From the NCBI GenBank assembly GCA_006503535.1, contig QYRS01000007.1, positions 248,001 through 312,000 of the forward strand: DNA of 64,000 bases, given 5' to 3'. The stretch is from Arthrinium phaeospermum. Taxonomy: Eukaryota > Ascomycota > Sordariomycetes > Amphisphaeriales > Apiosporaceae. Below are positions 46,789 to 57,283 of this stretch, in pieces (the first letter of the stretch is position 1; every line of letters starts with the position of its first letter). A model generated the notes under the pieces. The model did not search any database, was not told where the DNA came from, and was given only the letters and a program-made list of their open reading frames with translations. The position numbers and the translations under genes are program-made.

Positions 46789-47597
46789 GATGGCGAACTT
46801 TGGCGTTTGTACGTATCGCGGTGGTGGTTTGGAGAGTTTCGGTTGCGCCGAAAAGCACTAGGTAAGTAGGCAGATCGAGCTTGCTGCGGTTGCCTGGGGG
46901 CGTGTGGTTGCTGGACTCTAGTTGTCCACCTGGAATGACAAAGGGGGGGTAGCGGTGGTGGTTGTCGTTGTCGTTAGCAATAGTATGCTGTAAAGTGGAC
47001 ATGTATTGCTATGGATGGATTGATGTGGCTTGTTTTCAATGTGTCGCATTATCATCTCTAGCCTATTACCGTGCTAGCAAACTCCGAAAGCTCTGGCCTA
47101 AGAGAGGCCAGAACCACGGTAGAGCTACTACTACACGTACCCGCAGCTGCCAAAAGTCAGGGAGTGATCCATACCGCCAGCCATCCCTCCCAGAGATGTG
47201 CTGCCAGCTGCTTCCGCTGGGCACTGCTTTGACGCCCAATCCTAGTCAATGAGTTGGTTTCGGAGACCGTTAGAATCAATGATCCGAATGTTCGGTGCCT
47301 GCGCAGGCGAAGGTGGCTTTTGCATGGATGCATGTACTTTTACTGCAATTAAAAAAAAACCAATGGGGCAAGATCTCTAGCATGGACTAAGCGTGGCTGT
47401 GGCATGGTGGCTTGGAGCTTTGGAGGGGTCATTGCTGACATCCATATGAGTGACGCCATCGACGATAGGCGTAGCTTTGAGCCCCTGTCGGGATTTGTCA
47501 CTGCTGTACGGCGACGATTGATTCCAAATAGCTTCAATTCTTCCCCCCCTCAAGAAACGCCGAGTATCTAGAATCGACTTATTCATCAGGTCGATAA

Positions 47598-47633
<36 letters not shown>

Positions 47634-47688
47634 TGTCTTGACGACTGATCCATTGATCATTTCCAGCAGTCTCCCACCATCGACTGTT
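46789..47688. other. Divergent intergenic region between ArfGAP and MSRB genes
   Basis: About 900 bases between divergent starts. It contains a poly-A tract near 47350 and the AT microsatellite described separately. No gene seen. Confidence 0.55.
47602..47631. repeat. (AT)15 microsatellite in the MSRB promoter or leader
   Basis: A perfect AT run of about 30 bases ending some 57 bases before the MSRB start at 47689. Such tracts change length easily and here could alter the promoter or 5' leader. Confidence 0.9.
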
Positions 47689-48396
47689 ATGCGCCTGCCA
47701 CCCTTCTCAAGTTTGCTTCGAACATTCTACGCCTTTTCCACTTTCACTCGAGCCAGTGCCACAGCCCCCCGGCAGTCACTTCACGGTAGCGCACGACCTT
47801 TGAAGTCTATGCCCACTATCCCTTTTCTTGGTAGTCTATTTGGTTCGTCAAGTTCTGCCTCCAGCAAGATGTCGTATCCCGATAAGAGAAACGACGACGA
47901 GTGGCGCGCCGTCCTCAACAAAGGTAAGCTCAAAACCCCAGTCCAACATGCACTGGCCATCAGCCCTATACTTACACTGCATCCAGAACAATTCCGCATT
48001 CTGAGAGAAAAGGGTACCGAAGCCCCCTTCTCTGGGAAGTATGACAAGTTCATGTCGGAATCCGGAGTGTACACCTGTGCTGGGTGCGAGGCTCCACTCT
48101 ACAAGGCCAACCACAAATTCAAGTCAGGCTGTGGCTGGCCTGCATACTTTGACAGCATCCCGGGTGCTGTTACACGCCATGAGGACAGCACTCTTGGCAT
48201 GACCAGAACCGAGATCGTCTGCTCCAACTGCGGTGGACATCTTGGCCATGTATTCAAGGGAGAGGGCTACGCCACGCCCACAGACGAGCGACACTGCGTC
48301 AACAGCGTCAGTCTGAACTTCTCCCCGAGGACAAAGCAGCCGAGGGCGCGAAGAATGGGGAGAGCAAGGCTTAAAGGAGAGAAAGTGAACGATTAG
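47689..48396 (+). CDS. Methionine-R-sulfoxide reductase (MsrB), probable one-base frameshift near the end
   Basis: Two exons (47689-47923 and 47987-48396) read 214 residues as assembled. The 63-nt intron has GTAAGC and CATCCAG ends and happens to be open and divisible by three, so unspliced RNA would also be open. The first 60 residues are Ser/Arg-rich and look like a mitochondrial presequence; an internal ATG at 47869 (MSYPDKRND) could give a cytosolic form. The MsrB core shows EAPFSGKYDKF, the zinc pairs CAGC and CSNC, GWPAYFDSIPGAV, and the catalytic-Cys strand RHCVNSVSLNFSP. Directly after FSP the frame seems to slip: one extra C in the CCCC run at 48323-48326 would give an ordinary short acidic end (EDKAAEG...) stopping at 48374. 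The enzyme repairs methionine-R-sulfoxide in proteins. Confidence 0.93.
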   Translation: MRLPPFSSLLRTFYAFSTFTRASATAPRQSLHGSARPLKSMPTIPFLGSLFGSSSSASSKMSYPDKRNDDEWRAVLNKGKLKTPVQHALAISPILTLHPEQFRILREKGTEAPFSGKYDKFMSESGVYTCAGCEAPLYKANHKFKSGCGWPAYFDSIPGAVTRHEDSTLGMTRTEIVCSNCGGHLGHVFKGEGYATPTDERHCVNSVSLNFSPRTKQPRARRMGRARLKGEKVND

Positions 48397-50013
48397 GATA
48401 TCAATTGGAACTGGGCAACGTACGTACGGCCTTTGAATGAGACACAATAACACAACCGTCGCTACCTTTTCCTCGCATGCATCAACTGAAACGTGCTGGC
48501 CCTTATTGATTACGGCGAAACATGGATTTGCATTTGGACTTACTCCCATTAATTCGTGACCGCGTTGAAGTTATCGAAGTACCGATCAGATTTGTCGAGG
48601 TTCTTGGAGTCATCATGCCCCAGCTGTCCCTTGCTTTCCACGAAGTTTGTCCTGGAGCAGTGGGATATAAAAGGCGCCATGCCCCTGCTCTGCGAGTCCT
48701 GCCAGCTTCATTATCTCTTCCACCAGCAGGGAGCGTCGATACTCTCCAGCGGTGGATGGTTACTTGACGTGCTGATCTAATGCAGCCAGCGCTGCAGTTT
48801 AGTTCCTGAGAACAGCTCCTGTCCCATATCTGCTTCACCACTTATTGCAAAGGAGAAACTGCGTTCTACACCAGAGCCAGCGCAGTTCCCGCCTACCTAC
48901 ATTTATATAGTTCTAGGTTCCATGGTAAACAAAGATAATTAGCTTTCGATTCTTACTGTAATTGAAAATAAGAGAGAAAAAAGTAATTGGATGCCCACCA
49001 CTTCTGAATTAGCTTTTACAAGTGGCGCAAGGAGTGAGCAAATTTTGAGTGATTCCACCTTCGGCCAACTGGACGATCGCTGAAATTCCCAATGAAGCGT
49101 TGACACACCAAGTAATTACGGGTGATCTAACTGCTGTCTGCATATCTCGACGGGTAGACTAACACTAGACCAGTACGTTAGTGTCATATGAATCAGTAGG
49201 TGTTGATATAGCCAGTAGATATTGACTAGTTCTCCATTATACAGTTTATTATACCTCCATACCAAGCAAGCAGCGAACATCTCGGTGCTATTGAAAATCA
49301 AGTTCCAGGATCACTTTATCGGAGATGCGTTCGTTTTCATCCGTGTATCTTTGGGACTGTCAAAGTTTATTCGAGGCGTGACAGCTTCACCGCATGCAGA
49401 ATGAATGTTATGATTCTCTGCCCTGCCCATGATGCTGCCGCTGGCCAGGCAGTTAGTAGGAGGGCACAGCACCCTTCCCTCTACCAACCCCCCTGTGTTA
49501 TTCTGAACAGGTAGTTAAACTCGGGTCGATTTACGGTTCTTTAATTTTGCTTGCTTTCTGCGAATGCATTTGACTCCATGAGTTGAGGCAGCAGTACCAC
49601 CCTTTCTCCGTGGCCCGTGTTTCCAGACTATATAAAGCCATTCTTCTGCCCGAAAAGATTATTTTCAAGTCTTGCCACACTTCAACTCGTCAATTCTCGA
49701 TACTCTTAGAGACCCTTCAAAAGCCCTCTCTTCCGTTGATTGCTCGCAATAACTTGGGTTGTACAATCCCTTGTCAACATTATTCTTCGAATATCTCCCT
49801 TTTTCAAGCCCCATCAGCCCAGACTATACCTATTCTCGCAGCCCTTCGAGGCAAAGAAGTATCATCAGCCAATACTCTCTTCATTCCACACCAGATTCCC
49901 CTTTCCAAGGATTCTCCGTGTGTACTTGATTCACTCTCTTGACGATCCTTCGTCATCAGCCTGGTCTCTGGTCATTCTCCCATCTCACCAAGAACCTCCC
50001 ATCTATACTCAAC
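48397..50013. other. Intergenic region with promoter of the 50.0-kb gene
   Basis: About 1.6 kb, A/T-rich between 48.9 and 49.4 kb. From about 49.6 kb it becomes C/T-rich with a TATATAAAG element at 49629-49637, a likely TATA box, which leaves a leader of several hundred bases. The open frame in that leader (49583-49942) reads through a C/T-rich stretch and shows no domain. Confidence 0.5.
49629..49637 (+). promoter_or_regulatory. Probable TATA box for the gene at 50014
   Basis: TATATAAAG about 380 bases before the start codon, followed by a long C/T-rich stretch typical of fungal leaders. Confidence 0.45.
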
Positions 50014-50657
50014 ATGGCTTCTGGTCGCTACAATCTTCGACCCACCGCTTCCCGCGTTGCTGCTACCCGAGCTGCCCAGGAACTCGGGATGCCTGCCAGT
50101 GAAGCTCGCCGCAACAGAGCCCGCCAAGCCTCAAGACGCCAACGACAGCAACGCCGCATCCGCCTCGTCGGGGCTTGGACACCCGAGAACATGGCCCAGA
50201 CTCTACGAGAGGAGCGTCTCCGTCACCAGATAAACAACTACCACATTATCATTCAGACCCAGCCAGCTGAGAGGCCACAGGCTGAAGTGATACGCCACCC
50301 GTCCCCTCTCTCCCCGACGCCCAAGGCAAGCAGCAGCTATTCAGCGTCCAACAATCTGCCTACCAACGCCTGCATTCCATCCACGACAACGAGAAGGGCA
50401 CCTATGCATACCACCACAAGCGAGATGCCCGTAGGAACATCATCGCCACGTGGTTCGGTCGTATTTGCGTGTCTTTGTACGACTTCGACCTCTGCGGTAC
50501 CATCTGGGAGAACCCTGGAGTGTTCGAATACATCGACATGCTCAAGCATACCTCAGACGAGGCACTTCACCTCCGCGGAGTCATCAATGGCCGCCACATT
50601 TTTACTTTCGATTCCCGTCTCGGCAGGTACATTTGGAACGCCCCGCGCTTTGTCTAG
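50014..50657 (+). CDS. Unrecognised protein, frame broken or split by a short intron near 50.3 kb
   Basis: ATG 50014 opens a basic, Arg/Gln-rich N-terminal part (MASGRYNLRPTASRV, then RRNRARQASRRQRQQRRIRL and WTPENMAQTLREERLRHQIN). A second frame continues with a more globular C-terminal part: LFSVQQSAYQRLHSIHDNE, ICVSLYDFDLCGTIWENPGV, HIFTFDSRLGRYIWNAPRFV, then a stop at 50657. The two frames differ by one base, and the change lies between about 50286 and 50330, a stretch with CCCC runs at 50303-50306 and 50312-50315. A 52-nt intron (GTGATA to GCAGCAG) is also possible but has a weak donor and no branch site. I do not recognise the family. The total would be about 214 residues if the frame were restored. 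Confidence 0.5.
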
Positions 50658-51390
50658 ACTGGCAGACCAGAGCAACCGCCCACCACACTGCACATTTTAA
50701 CACCCATACTCATTGACGAGAGCAACGAGAATTACGAGAAATGAGTTACGAGACATTTGAGACATTTGAGGAACGACCACTTGGCGTATGCGACTCCCCT
50801 TTTTGATATTTTCAAGCATGTCAGCAATTTGAATATTTGCATTCGAATTTGGAAACCACAACGGCAGCCCTTCCAGCTTTTCGCTTTTCATATCACAACA
50901 CTTCACACCTTGCATTGCGATACCCTGTACAATTGAGTCGTGGAATTTGTATGGCATGGAAGGACTCAGGGGAGGCCTCAGGGGAGAAATTAATTTTCTG
51001 GGAAAGGCGAGCATGGAGCAGGAAGCAGGAGTTCAGGAGAATATTGGTCATGTTTAGCTGTTTGTGCAGCTACCTTCTCCTTGAGGCATCGACCCTTCAT
51101 GCCGGGGCGATATTTGATTGTACTGTCTTCTAAGTTCTACCTGATCTCTAGGTATAATACAGTGCAACTTGGAACTCACTACGATCATGCATGGTGCCTA
51201 CATGTAGAATCCCTTTTGGAGTAGTAGTCATGACCCCACACAATGATTCCAGTCTCTGATTACTTGCTTTGTATAATGTGTAATAGTGGGGTCTCACGTT
51301 ATCTTGTAATACCCCTACAATATGAAGGCTTGCTTTGGTTACCGGAATGCCCACGAGTGCACTAAAGACGAACGTTAGAACGGACGCGGT
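50658..51390. other. Intergenic region
   Basis: No supportable gene. Imperfect GAG/GAGACATTTGAG direct repeats lie around 50735-50775. Confidence 0.5.
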
Positions 51391-52383
51391 CTAGTCCGGG
51401 CGAGCTCCGAGGACTTGCTTACTCGATGGCCAGGAAAAGGCACGTGATACCAAACTTGAAGCCCAGATCGTCCAACCTATTGCCAACCAGCGAGGCGCAG
51501 CAGGGCGACGGCAAGCTAGTGTAGGTTTTGGACACAAACCCGTGAAAGATGGCAAAAAAGACGATCCCGCCATCGTTGGGCGCTTTCTACAGCGGCAGCC
51601 AGATAGCCAGCATGGCGACAGCGGTGGTTGCAGCGACGGACACCATGACGTTGAAGGGTCCCAGAAAGTCCGACAGGTAGCCAGGAATCACCCGGCCGAC
51701 CATGGCAGCGCCGTTCATAATGGCTAGCAAATATCCGGCCAAGCCCCTTTCCATGCCACCTCCAACGGCCTGTTGCGGGAGGTAGTTGTAGGGAGCCAAG
51801 ACCAGGAAGGTGCAGAAGAAGGCACCAGCGCAGGACTTCGAACCCAACCTGCTCCAACAGCCTCGACATCATGATGGGGCATATCAACCCACCAAAGCTG
51901 CTACCATAGCTCGCCAGGCCGACGGCCAAGCCCCGTTTAGTCGAGAACCACTGCGTCACGCAAACGACGGCGAGGAGCGTCGTTCGTGCCCGAGCACGCG
52001 AGGCCGAACCCGAAGCACTGGCAGAGGAGCACGTGCCAGTACTCGGTGCACTGGCTGAGCAGGCCAACGCAGACCACACCCAGCGTGACGAAGGGGGCGG
52101 TGACGGACCGGGGGCCGTAGACGTCCACGAGGCGGTCGATAGGGATAACGGCGCCGAATGTTAAGAAATCGGCGAACGTCGTAATCCAGCCCAGCTTCTG
52201 GGTAGACTTTTCGGGGAGCATCACTGTATCGTAGTATAACTGGACCACGCCGCAAGCGCTGACAAAGCCAGAGAAAGATAACCGAAGGAGGAAGGACCCA
52301 AAGACCGTCAGGCAGGCCCGGTAGCCCCCGTTCGGTGGCTCACACTTGTGTTGCGTCACAATTCTACTCATAACGACAGACAC
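51391..52383 (-). pseudogene. Decayed MFS transporter, monocarboxylate (MCH/MCT) type
   Basis: Read on the minus strand from 52383, the first frame encodes an MCT-type start (PPNGGYRACLTVFGSFLLRL, DRLVDVYGPRSV, YWHVLLCQCFGFGLACSG). The reading then shifts frame to VTQWFSTKRGLAVGLASYGS and FGGLICPIMMSRLLEQVGFE. After that it shifts again to AGAFFCTFLVLAPYNYLPQQ and AGYLLAIMNGAAMVGRVIPG, and hits a stop at the end of AMLAIWLPL (51587). A last scrap (FFAIFHGFVSKTYTSLPSP) lies in yet another frame. Compared with the family, roughly 80-100 residues are missing in the middle, between the sixth and eighth helices. At least three frame changes plus a deletion make this a pseudogene, not a sequencing slip. 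The original substrate is unknown; relatives carry monocarboxylates or riboflavin. Confidence 0.8.
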
Positions 52384-53089
52384 TTGGATTTTCTATCGTT
52401 TCTTTTGAGTGGCTCGCTACCGCTGAAGGAGAATCTGAGATGTAGGTATGTATTTAGTGGTGATAACGGTGACGGAGGGCTGTGACCAAATCGAAGTCTA
52501 GGTACAGCGACGGATATGGTGGTACATGGTCGCATCGGACTGGTAGCTTTACCCCCTTTTCAACCCATTTACTCATCCGCATGAGCTTCCAAGTGCTCTA
52601 TGACCTCTGAGGCCCGACCAAGGTGTTTCGTCAATTATTGATGGTGGTATAGACTTCTGCTGAGGTGACGCAGGAAGCAGCGACATGATGGACACGGGCT
52701 GGGACCAAATTTGGACCGACTTCTTCGATGCTGCCCCGGAGCTCAATCTGCTGCAGTGCTGTTCGATGGCATGGATTCAGGTTGGGGTTCGACATATTGA
52801 CAACTAAACCCTCTAAGCTGTAGCGCTAGACAGTCTATAAATGTATGAGGACGGAAAAGAGGCTGAGTAACCCGGGATCACACAATGCAATGAATACAGT
52901 ATAATGCCAGCCTCAGTGACACCTGAGTACTTTCGTAAATTGCTTGTCCCCGTCTATTCAAGTACCCTACTTTTGGAAAAAGGGTGCCGGGCCGAGTGTT
53001 GTGTCCCCTATCAGATATATCAACCAGTTCAGGGTTGGCCACCCAGCCCAGGTGCCCCCATGCGCTCCGTTCGCTTTCACAAGCCCGCG
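52384..53089. other. Intergenic region with one small open frame
   Basis: A short plus-strand frame at 52685-52807 (starting MMDTGWDQIWTDFFDAAPEL, 40 codons) has a protein-like acidic/aromatic composition but no domain. It may be a remnant. The rest holds the 3' flank of the methyltransferase. Confidence 0.4.
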
Positions 53090-55004
53090 TCAGAACGGTT
53101 TCTGCCCATATGTAGTCATACTGGTTCGCATCGTCAGTAGCGTATCTCATCATGGCACCACATAATACGACAGGGAAACGTACAGTATGATGAACGGGTG
53201 GTAACTCGTATCCGGCAACTCCTTGTGGAAGTCGCTGATGATTGCTTCACAATCCTCCTTCGACCACCTGAGACCCCCTCGCAGCAACGGACCGGTGACT
53301 AGATCGACCACTGACAGGGTGTTTTCCGTCATCATGGACCCGATTTTCTGGAGCCGCTCGCTGGGCGGCCAGGTGTTCAGGGGGACCTATCAACTCTCGG
53401 TGTCAGCATTTGCTTTTCTTGGAGTGAACATGATGTCTCCAGAGGGAATGGTGGAAATTTTCCCGAACAAGCGGTTACTCCATCCCTCGTGAGACACTGG
53501 GATAACGTAGAATAAACACCAGAACAGGAAGGAATAAACACCGAAAGTCGCTTACCGGGTACTTCCGGATTTGGAGATTCTGGCATCCGCGTGCCGTCAT
53601 GAGCCGCTGCCATTCCAGGGGGAAGGACAGGGAGCCGCCCATCGCATTCACACCTGGCCTCGAGGGTTAGCCTTGGGCAGGCACAGCAACTATGCACAAA
53701 GCCTATATGGCAATGGTAATGTAATGATTTACTTTACCTTTTTCAATGGCATGGAACCATTCCTCGCACCGTGTCCCTTCAGTGGAGTGGTCTCCAGATT
53801 CGAGACGCATCACCCAGTTTGTGCATTCGATCCAGCCGCCGGGGATGAGGTGGTCCCACATCGAGTCGAAGACGACCTTTCTTGTGTTTCGTGGGAAGTC
53901 GGGCACACCCCGGGCATGGATATAATCGAATTTGCTATCGAAGGGCCAGGGCTGGGTGATATCCACGGTCTCGAAGGCGCAGTTCGGAAGCGTGAACGGC
54001 GGCACCACGGGATCGACGTCGATGCCCAGAATGTGACATGTTGGGTTCTTGGTACCTGTGTGTGTGTGCCACGGGCAAAGGTTAGCAACTAAACGAGCGG
54101 CTGGTTGACGGCCGTTACAACGGGGGTGGCGGGCTTGCCGAATTCCTGTGACGGGTTAGCATAGGGGGTTCGACGCTCTGCATATGGTGTAGCACGGTAC
54201 CAACCAATGCCCACAGCCCACTAGCAGTACCCACATCAAGTACTCTGGCTGGCTTGGGAAAGGGGCACAAGTGAAGCCTTCCGTCCCAGACTTCAGCAAT
54301 TGCGCGGTGTTGCAGGGCTATATAAGGCCTGTTAATGATGTCATCCTAGAGCGTGTCATCATAGGCAGATGACGGATCGCACCATTTATATATCTTTGTC
54401 GCTACCAAGAAAGAGCAATGATCAGCATAGAAACAATGAAGTGGCTTGTCAAGTCTTGACTCACTGCTTGATCGTCTGGGAACGTCTCCTGGTAGTAACC
54501 GGGATATATGGTGGTTGCCTCGGGAGCGGATTGGCCGACGGCGCTGATGATATTTCGGAAGATATTGGCCCTGCGGCTCGAATTCCTGGCCACGATCAAC
54601 AGGGAATATTCGGCAGAATATGATATATGACATGCCGCCATATTGATATGAATGCAAAAGGGGGTAGTACAACAATGCTTACCTTCTCTTGCCGGGCCGG
54701 GCCGCGCTTGGCGCCTCGTCCGAGTCGCTTTCGTCATCTTTTACAGAAGGCCAATACTCGCTTGAGGCAACCGACCCAGACGATTTCGATATCTGGCTCT
54801 CCTAGCAGTTTTGGTACGTTCCCGTTAGCCGCTCGCTCTCTTAGCGAGAGAGAGGGGGGGTTGGGGATTGGAGCAGTGCATCTGACTTACTGCATATTCG
54901 TAACCGGATGCGGAGGCCATTGAATTGTCCGAGTAGGAAGTGCGAGCTTTGTTGGAGTTCGTCGCTCCTTTTACTCCTCCGCCGCCGCCTCCTCCTCGCT
55001 CCAT
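53090..55004 (-). CDS. LaeA-like SAM-dependent methyltransferase
   Basis: Eight exons on the minus strand: 55004-54891, 54801-54683, 54585-54465, 54345-54201, 54055-53738, 53653-53556, 53386-53184, 53120-53090. All junctions keep frame and total about 382 residues. The N-terminus has seven glycines, then a Ser/Asp-rich region. The methyltransferase part begins near YPGYYQETFPDDQA. It shows motif I RVLDVGTASGLWAL, then TCHILGIDVDPVVPPFTLPN, FDYIHARGVPDFP, HLIPGGWIECTNWVMRLES and FPLEWQRLMTARGCQNLQIR, and ends TTYGQKPF. These features are typical of the fungal LaeA/UMTA-like family, whose members sit in or regulate secondary-metabolite clusters. The exon 4/5 junction (donor GTACCG) is the least certain. 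The gene looks intact although it neighbours a transporter pseudogene. Substrate unknown. Confidence 0.82.
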
Positions 55005-57283
55005 GCTAAAGTCGATCAGGCACTTGGGTAAATTGGATGGACAAGCAAGTGCTATTTCGGTACGGGGGGAATGTGGTAGGTGGATCCTGCTGCTGGCCGT
55101 CGCTAGCTAGTCGTCTAATTTCAACTTGGGGTAAGGAAAAAGAAAAGGGTCCTTGGCCCACGACTATGCGATGTGGGTGGGGGGAGAGAAGGGTGACGAT
55201 GATCTGTTTCTGCCGGCCCAAACGCGGGGAAAGATGGGCTTACCCTCGTTTGCTCTAATCTGACGGTGCAAGGGGGGGCCAAGGGGTTGTTTCCAGCGAG
55301 CCGCCGCGGCGAGGTTGATCCCAGGTTTTCCAAGAAGGTTGGAAGGATAAGGATCCCCGGGGGTGGGAGGATGGTAAGCTGCAATGCAGTAAGCATAGGA
55401 AATGGAGAGAGCCCTGCGTTGGCGACAAATAGCGGTTCGTCTTGTTCCCGACGATGCATTGCGAATACCAGAGCTTTTGAGCAATCCGTTTCGTTCTGTT
55501 CTATCACTTTTTACATTGTACCAAAGTCGCAATTTGGCTGAATGCTCGGATAGAGCAGGAACGAACCAACCAGGTGGAGAGGCCCAAATGATCTGGTCTA
55601 GATGCAAATAGACCCACGAAACCATCAAACCTCGGACCGAAGACTGCAATTGCCATTCGGCATTCCGAGCGATTGGTAACCGCGGAGATTCTGACCGTTT
55701 CCGGTAGAATACGCTGGGCAAACAACTCCAAAACTCGGTGTAGCACAACACATTTGACCTGGCTATTGGCAAAGACTGAAATAGAAAGAAAAGAGACTGA
55801 TGTTGTTGGAAGTTGGTTCCCTCAGCCCGCAGTTTGTGTGACCCGGCATGGGACGTTGCCCATGCATGCGAGAGGCGCACGCTGTGATGGGGGCCGGACT
55901 AGGAGGGGTGACGCGGGCGAGTTCCTGGAGATAGGTCTTGGCGCATCCACGCTCCTGCGCACATTGGACGGGGAAATGCAGGGGGCCGTTACCGGTTGCT
56001 GGGGTCCAGACCAGTGGCGACAAACAGATAACCAACCAACGCCTATATACTATAGGGGTAGCATGTAATATCAGACCAAATTCGCCTAGCCAATATCACC
56101 AGCCATTGTGGGTTAGGCAAATACTTCATGGGCTATAATACTGCTACCTCACACCGTTTAGAACCATATTGTCGCTGTAGCATTCGAATATTCCTGGTAT
56201 CCGTTTCTGCATGAGATTGGTGGTATTTAATCGAATCGTCCTCTTGGCCAGACTCGTCTGCCTTGTATGTGGTGCATGTGTTTTCTGCTTCTATACATGG
56301 TATTCACCGCTCCTAGACCCATGCTAAAAAGATATGAGTTGACTTTGAATCGGAGCAGATCGATGTTATTTCGTTCAGGGGTACACTTAGTCAGGGGGGT
56401 GAAGCCGGGAATGGACGTTGTTGGCACCAATAGCAACGTTACGCCCATCGGCCAAGTGAGCCAGTTTGCCTGGATATACCCGAACAAGCAGTACGTATGC
56501 ATCGCACTGTAGAAACATTCGGCAAAGATGATAAACGTACTTTCCACGCAGCGTGTAGGTAACAAACGCTGACCTAACCTTGGTTGGGGTGTTAGACATA
56601 CCTACCGCTCAGGATACTACGGCATCTGTGGAGGCATTGTTCGTTTCTTTTCCGTTACTTGCGGGGCATTAGTTCGGTTGAAAAAGATGCCGTTGGACGT
56701 CGTCCAGGCCACATGTGACTACCTCCTTAGGTGTTCCAGAGGCTCACTGAGAGCAACGAAGATTTACCATCTCAACGGACTGGTCATTCGGATGAGCAAT
56801 AGTCAACCGCAATGGGTGCGAGCGTTGTTCGGTGGCCAAGAGCAAGACGAAATGGAATCGAGAGGGGACAGGATATATCTCATCCGTAGTCGTTTCGACA
56901 GATCTAGGGACAGTGAACGTCTATTGAATATGTACTCCCTTAAATAGTTTGTACGAGTAAGCAAGATACACACAACTAAAGGACATGGGATAGATGATCT
57001 AAGTATTAAACACTATATAAATGACTCAAGAGATTATGAAATCAGATCTATACATAATGGTAGAGGTATCTTTCGCCAACCTAATTTCACCCAACAAAAC
57101 AGGAGCTCACTTCTTTTGACGCCAGTCGCCATCTATGCAGTTTTGGTTTTCAGTTTGGCCCAACACCAAGTCGACCCCAAGATAACAAGATAAATAAACC
57201 CACTCTCAAAAGAAAAGAGAAAAAAGAAAGAAAAAGAGACATCGTCATGTATCCAAAGTCCTGAGCCCTTCAGCAAACGCCCA
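55005..57283. other. Long intergenic stretch with one weak open frame
   Basis: About 2.3 kb. A plus-strand frame from ATG 56687 to 56947 encodes 86 residues (MPLDVVQATCDYLLRCSRGS..., ending LNMYSLK) without a recognised domain, followed by an A/T-rich region. It could be a gene remnant. The overlapping frames between 55.1 and 55.9 kb are low-complexity and on both strands; I do not support them as genes. Confidence 0.4.

Noticed and set aside
49583..49942. Open frame of 119 codons upstream of the gene at 50.0 kb
   Set aside because: Lies in the C/T-rich leader after the TATA box; composition reflects leader sequence rather than coding.
54056..54200. An additional exon (beginning EFGKPATPVV) inside the fourth intron of the methyltransferase
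   Set aside because: It cannot be joined to the next exon in frame with a usable donor, whereas skipping it with the GTACCG donor restores the family motif.
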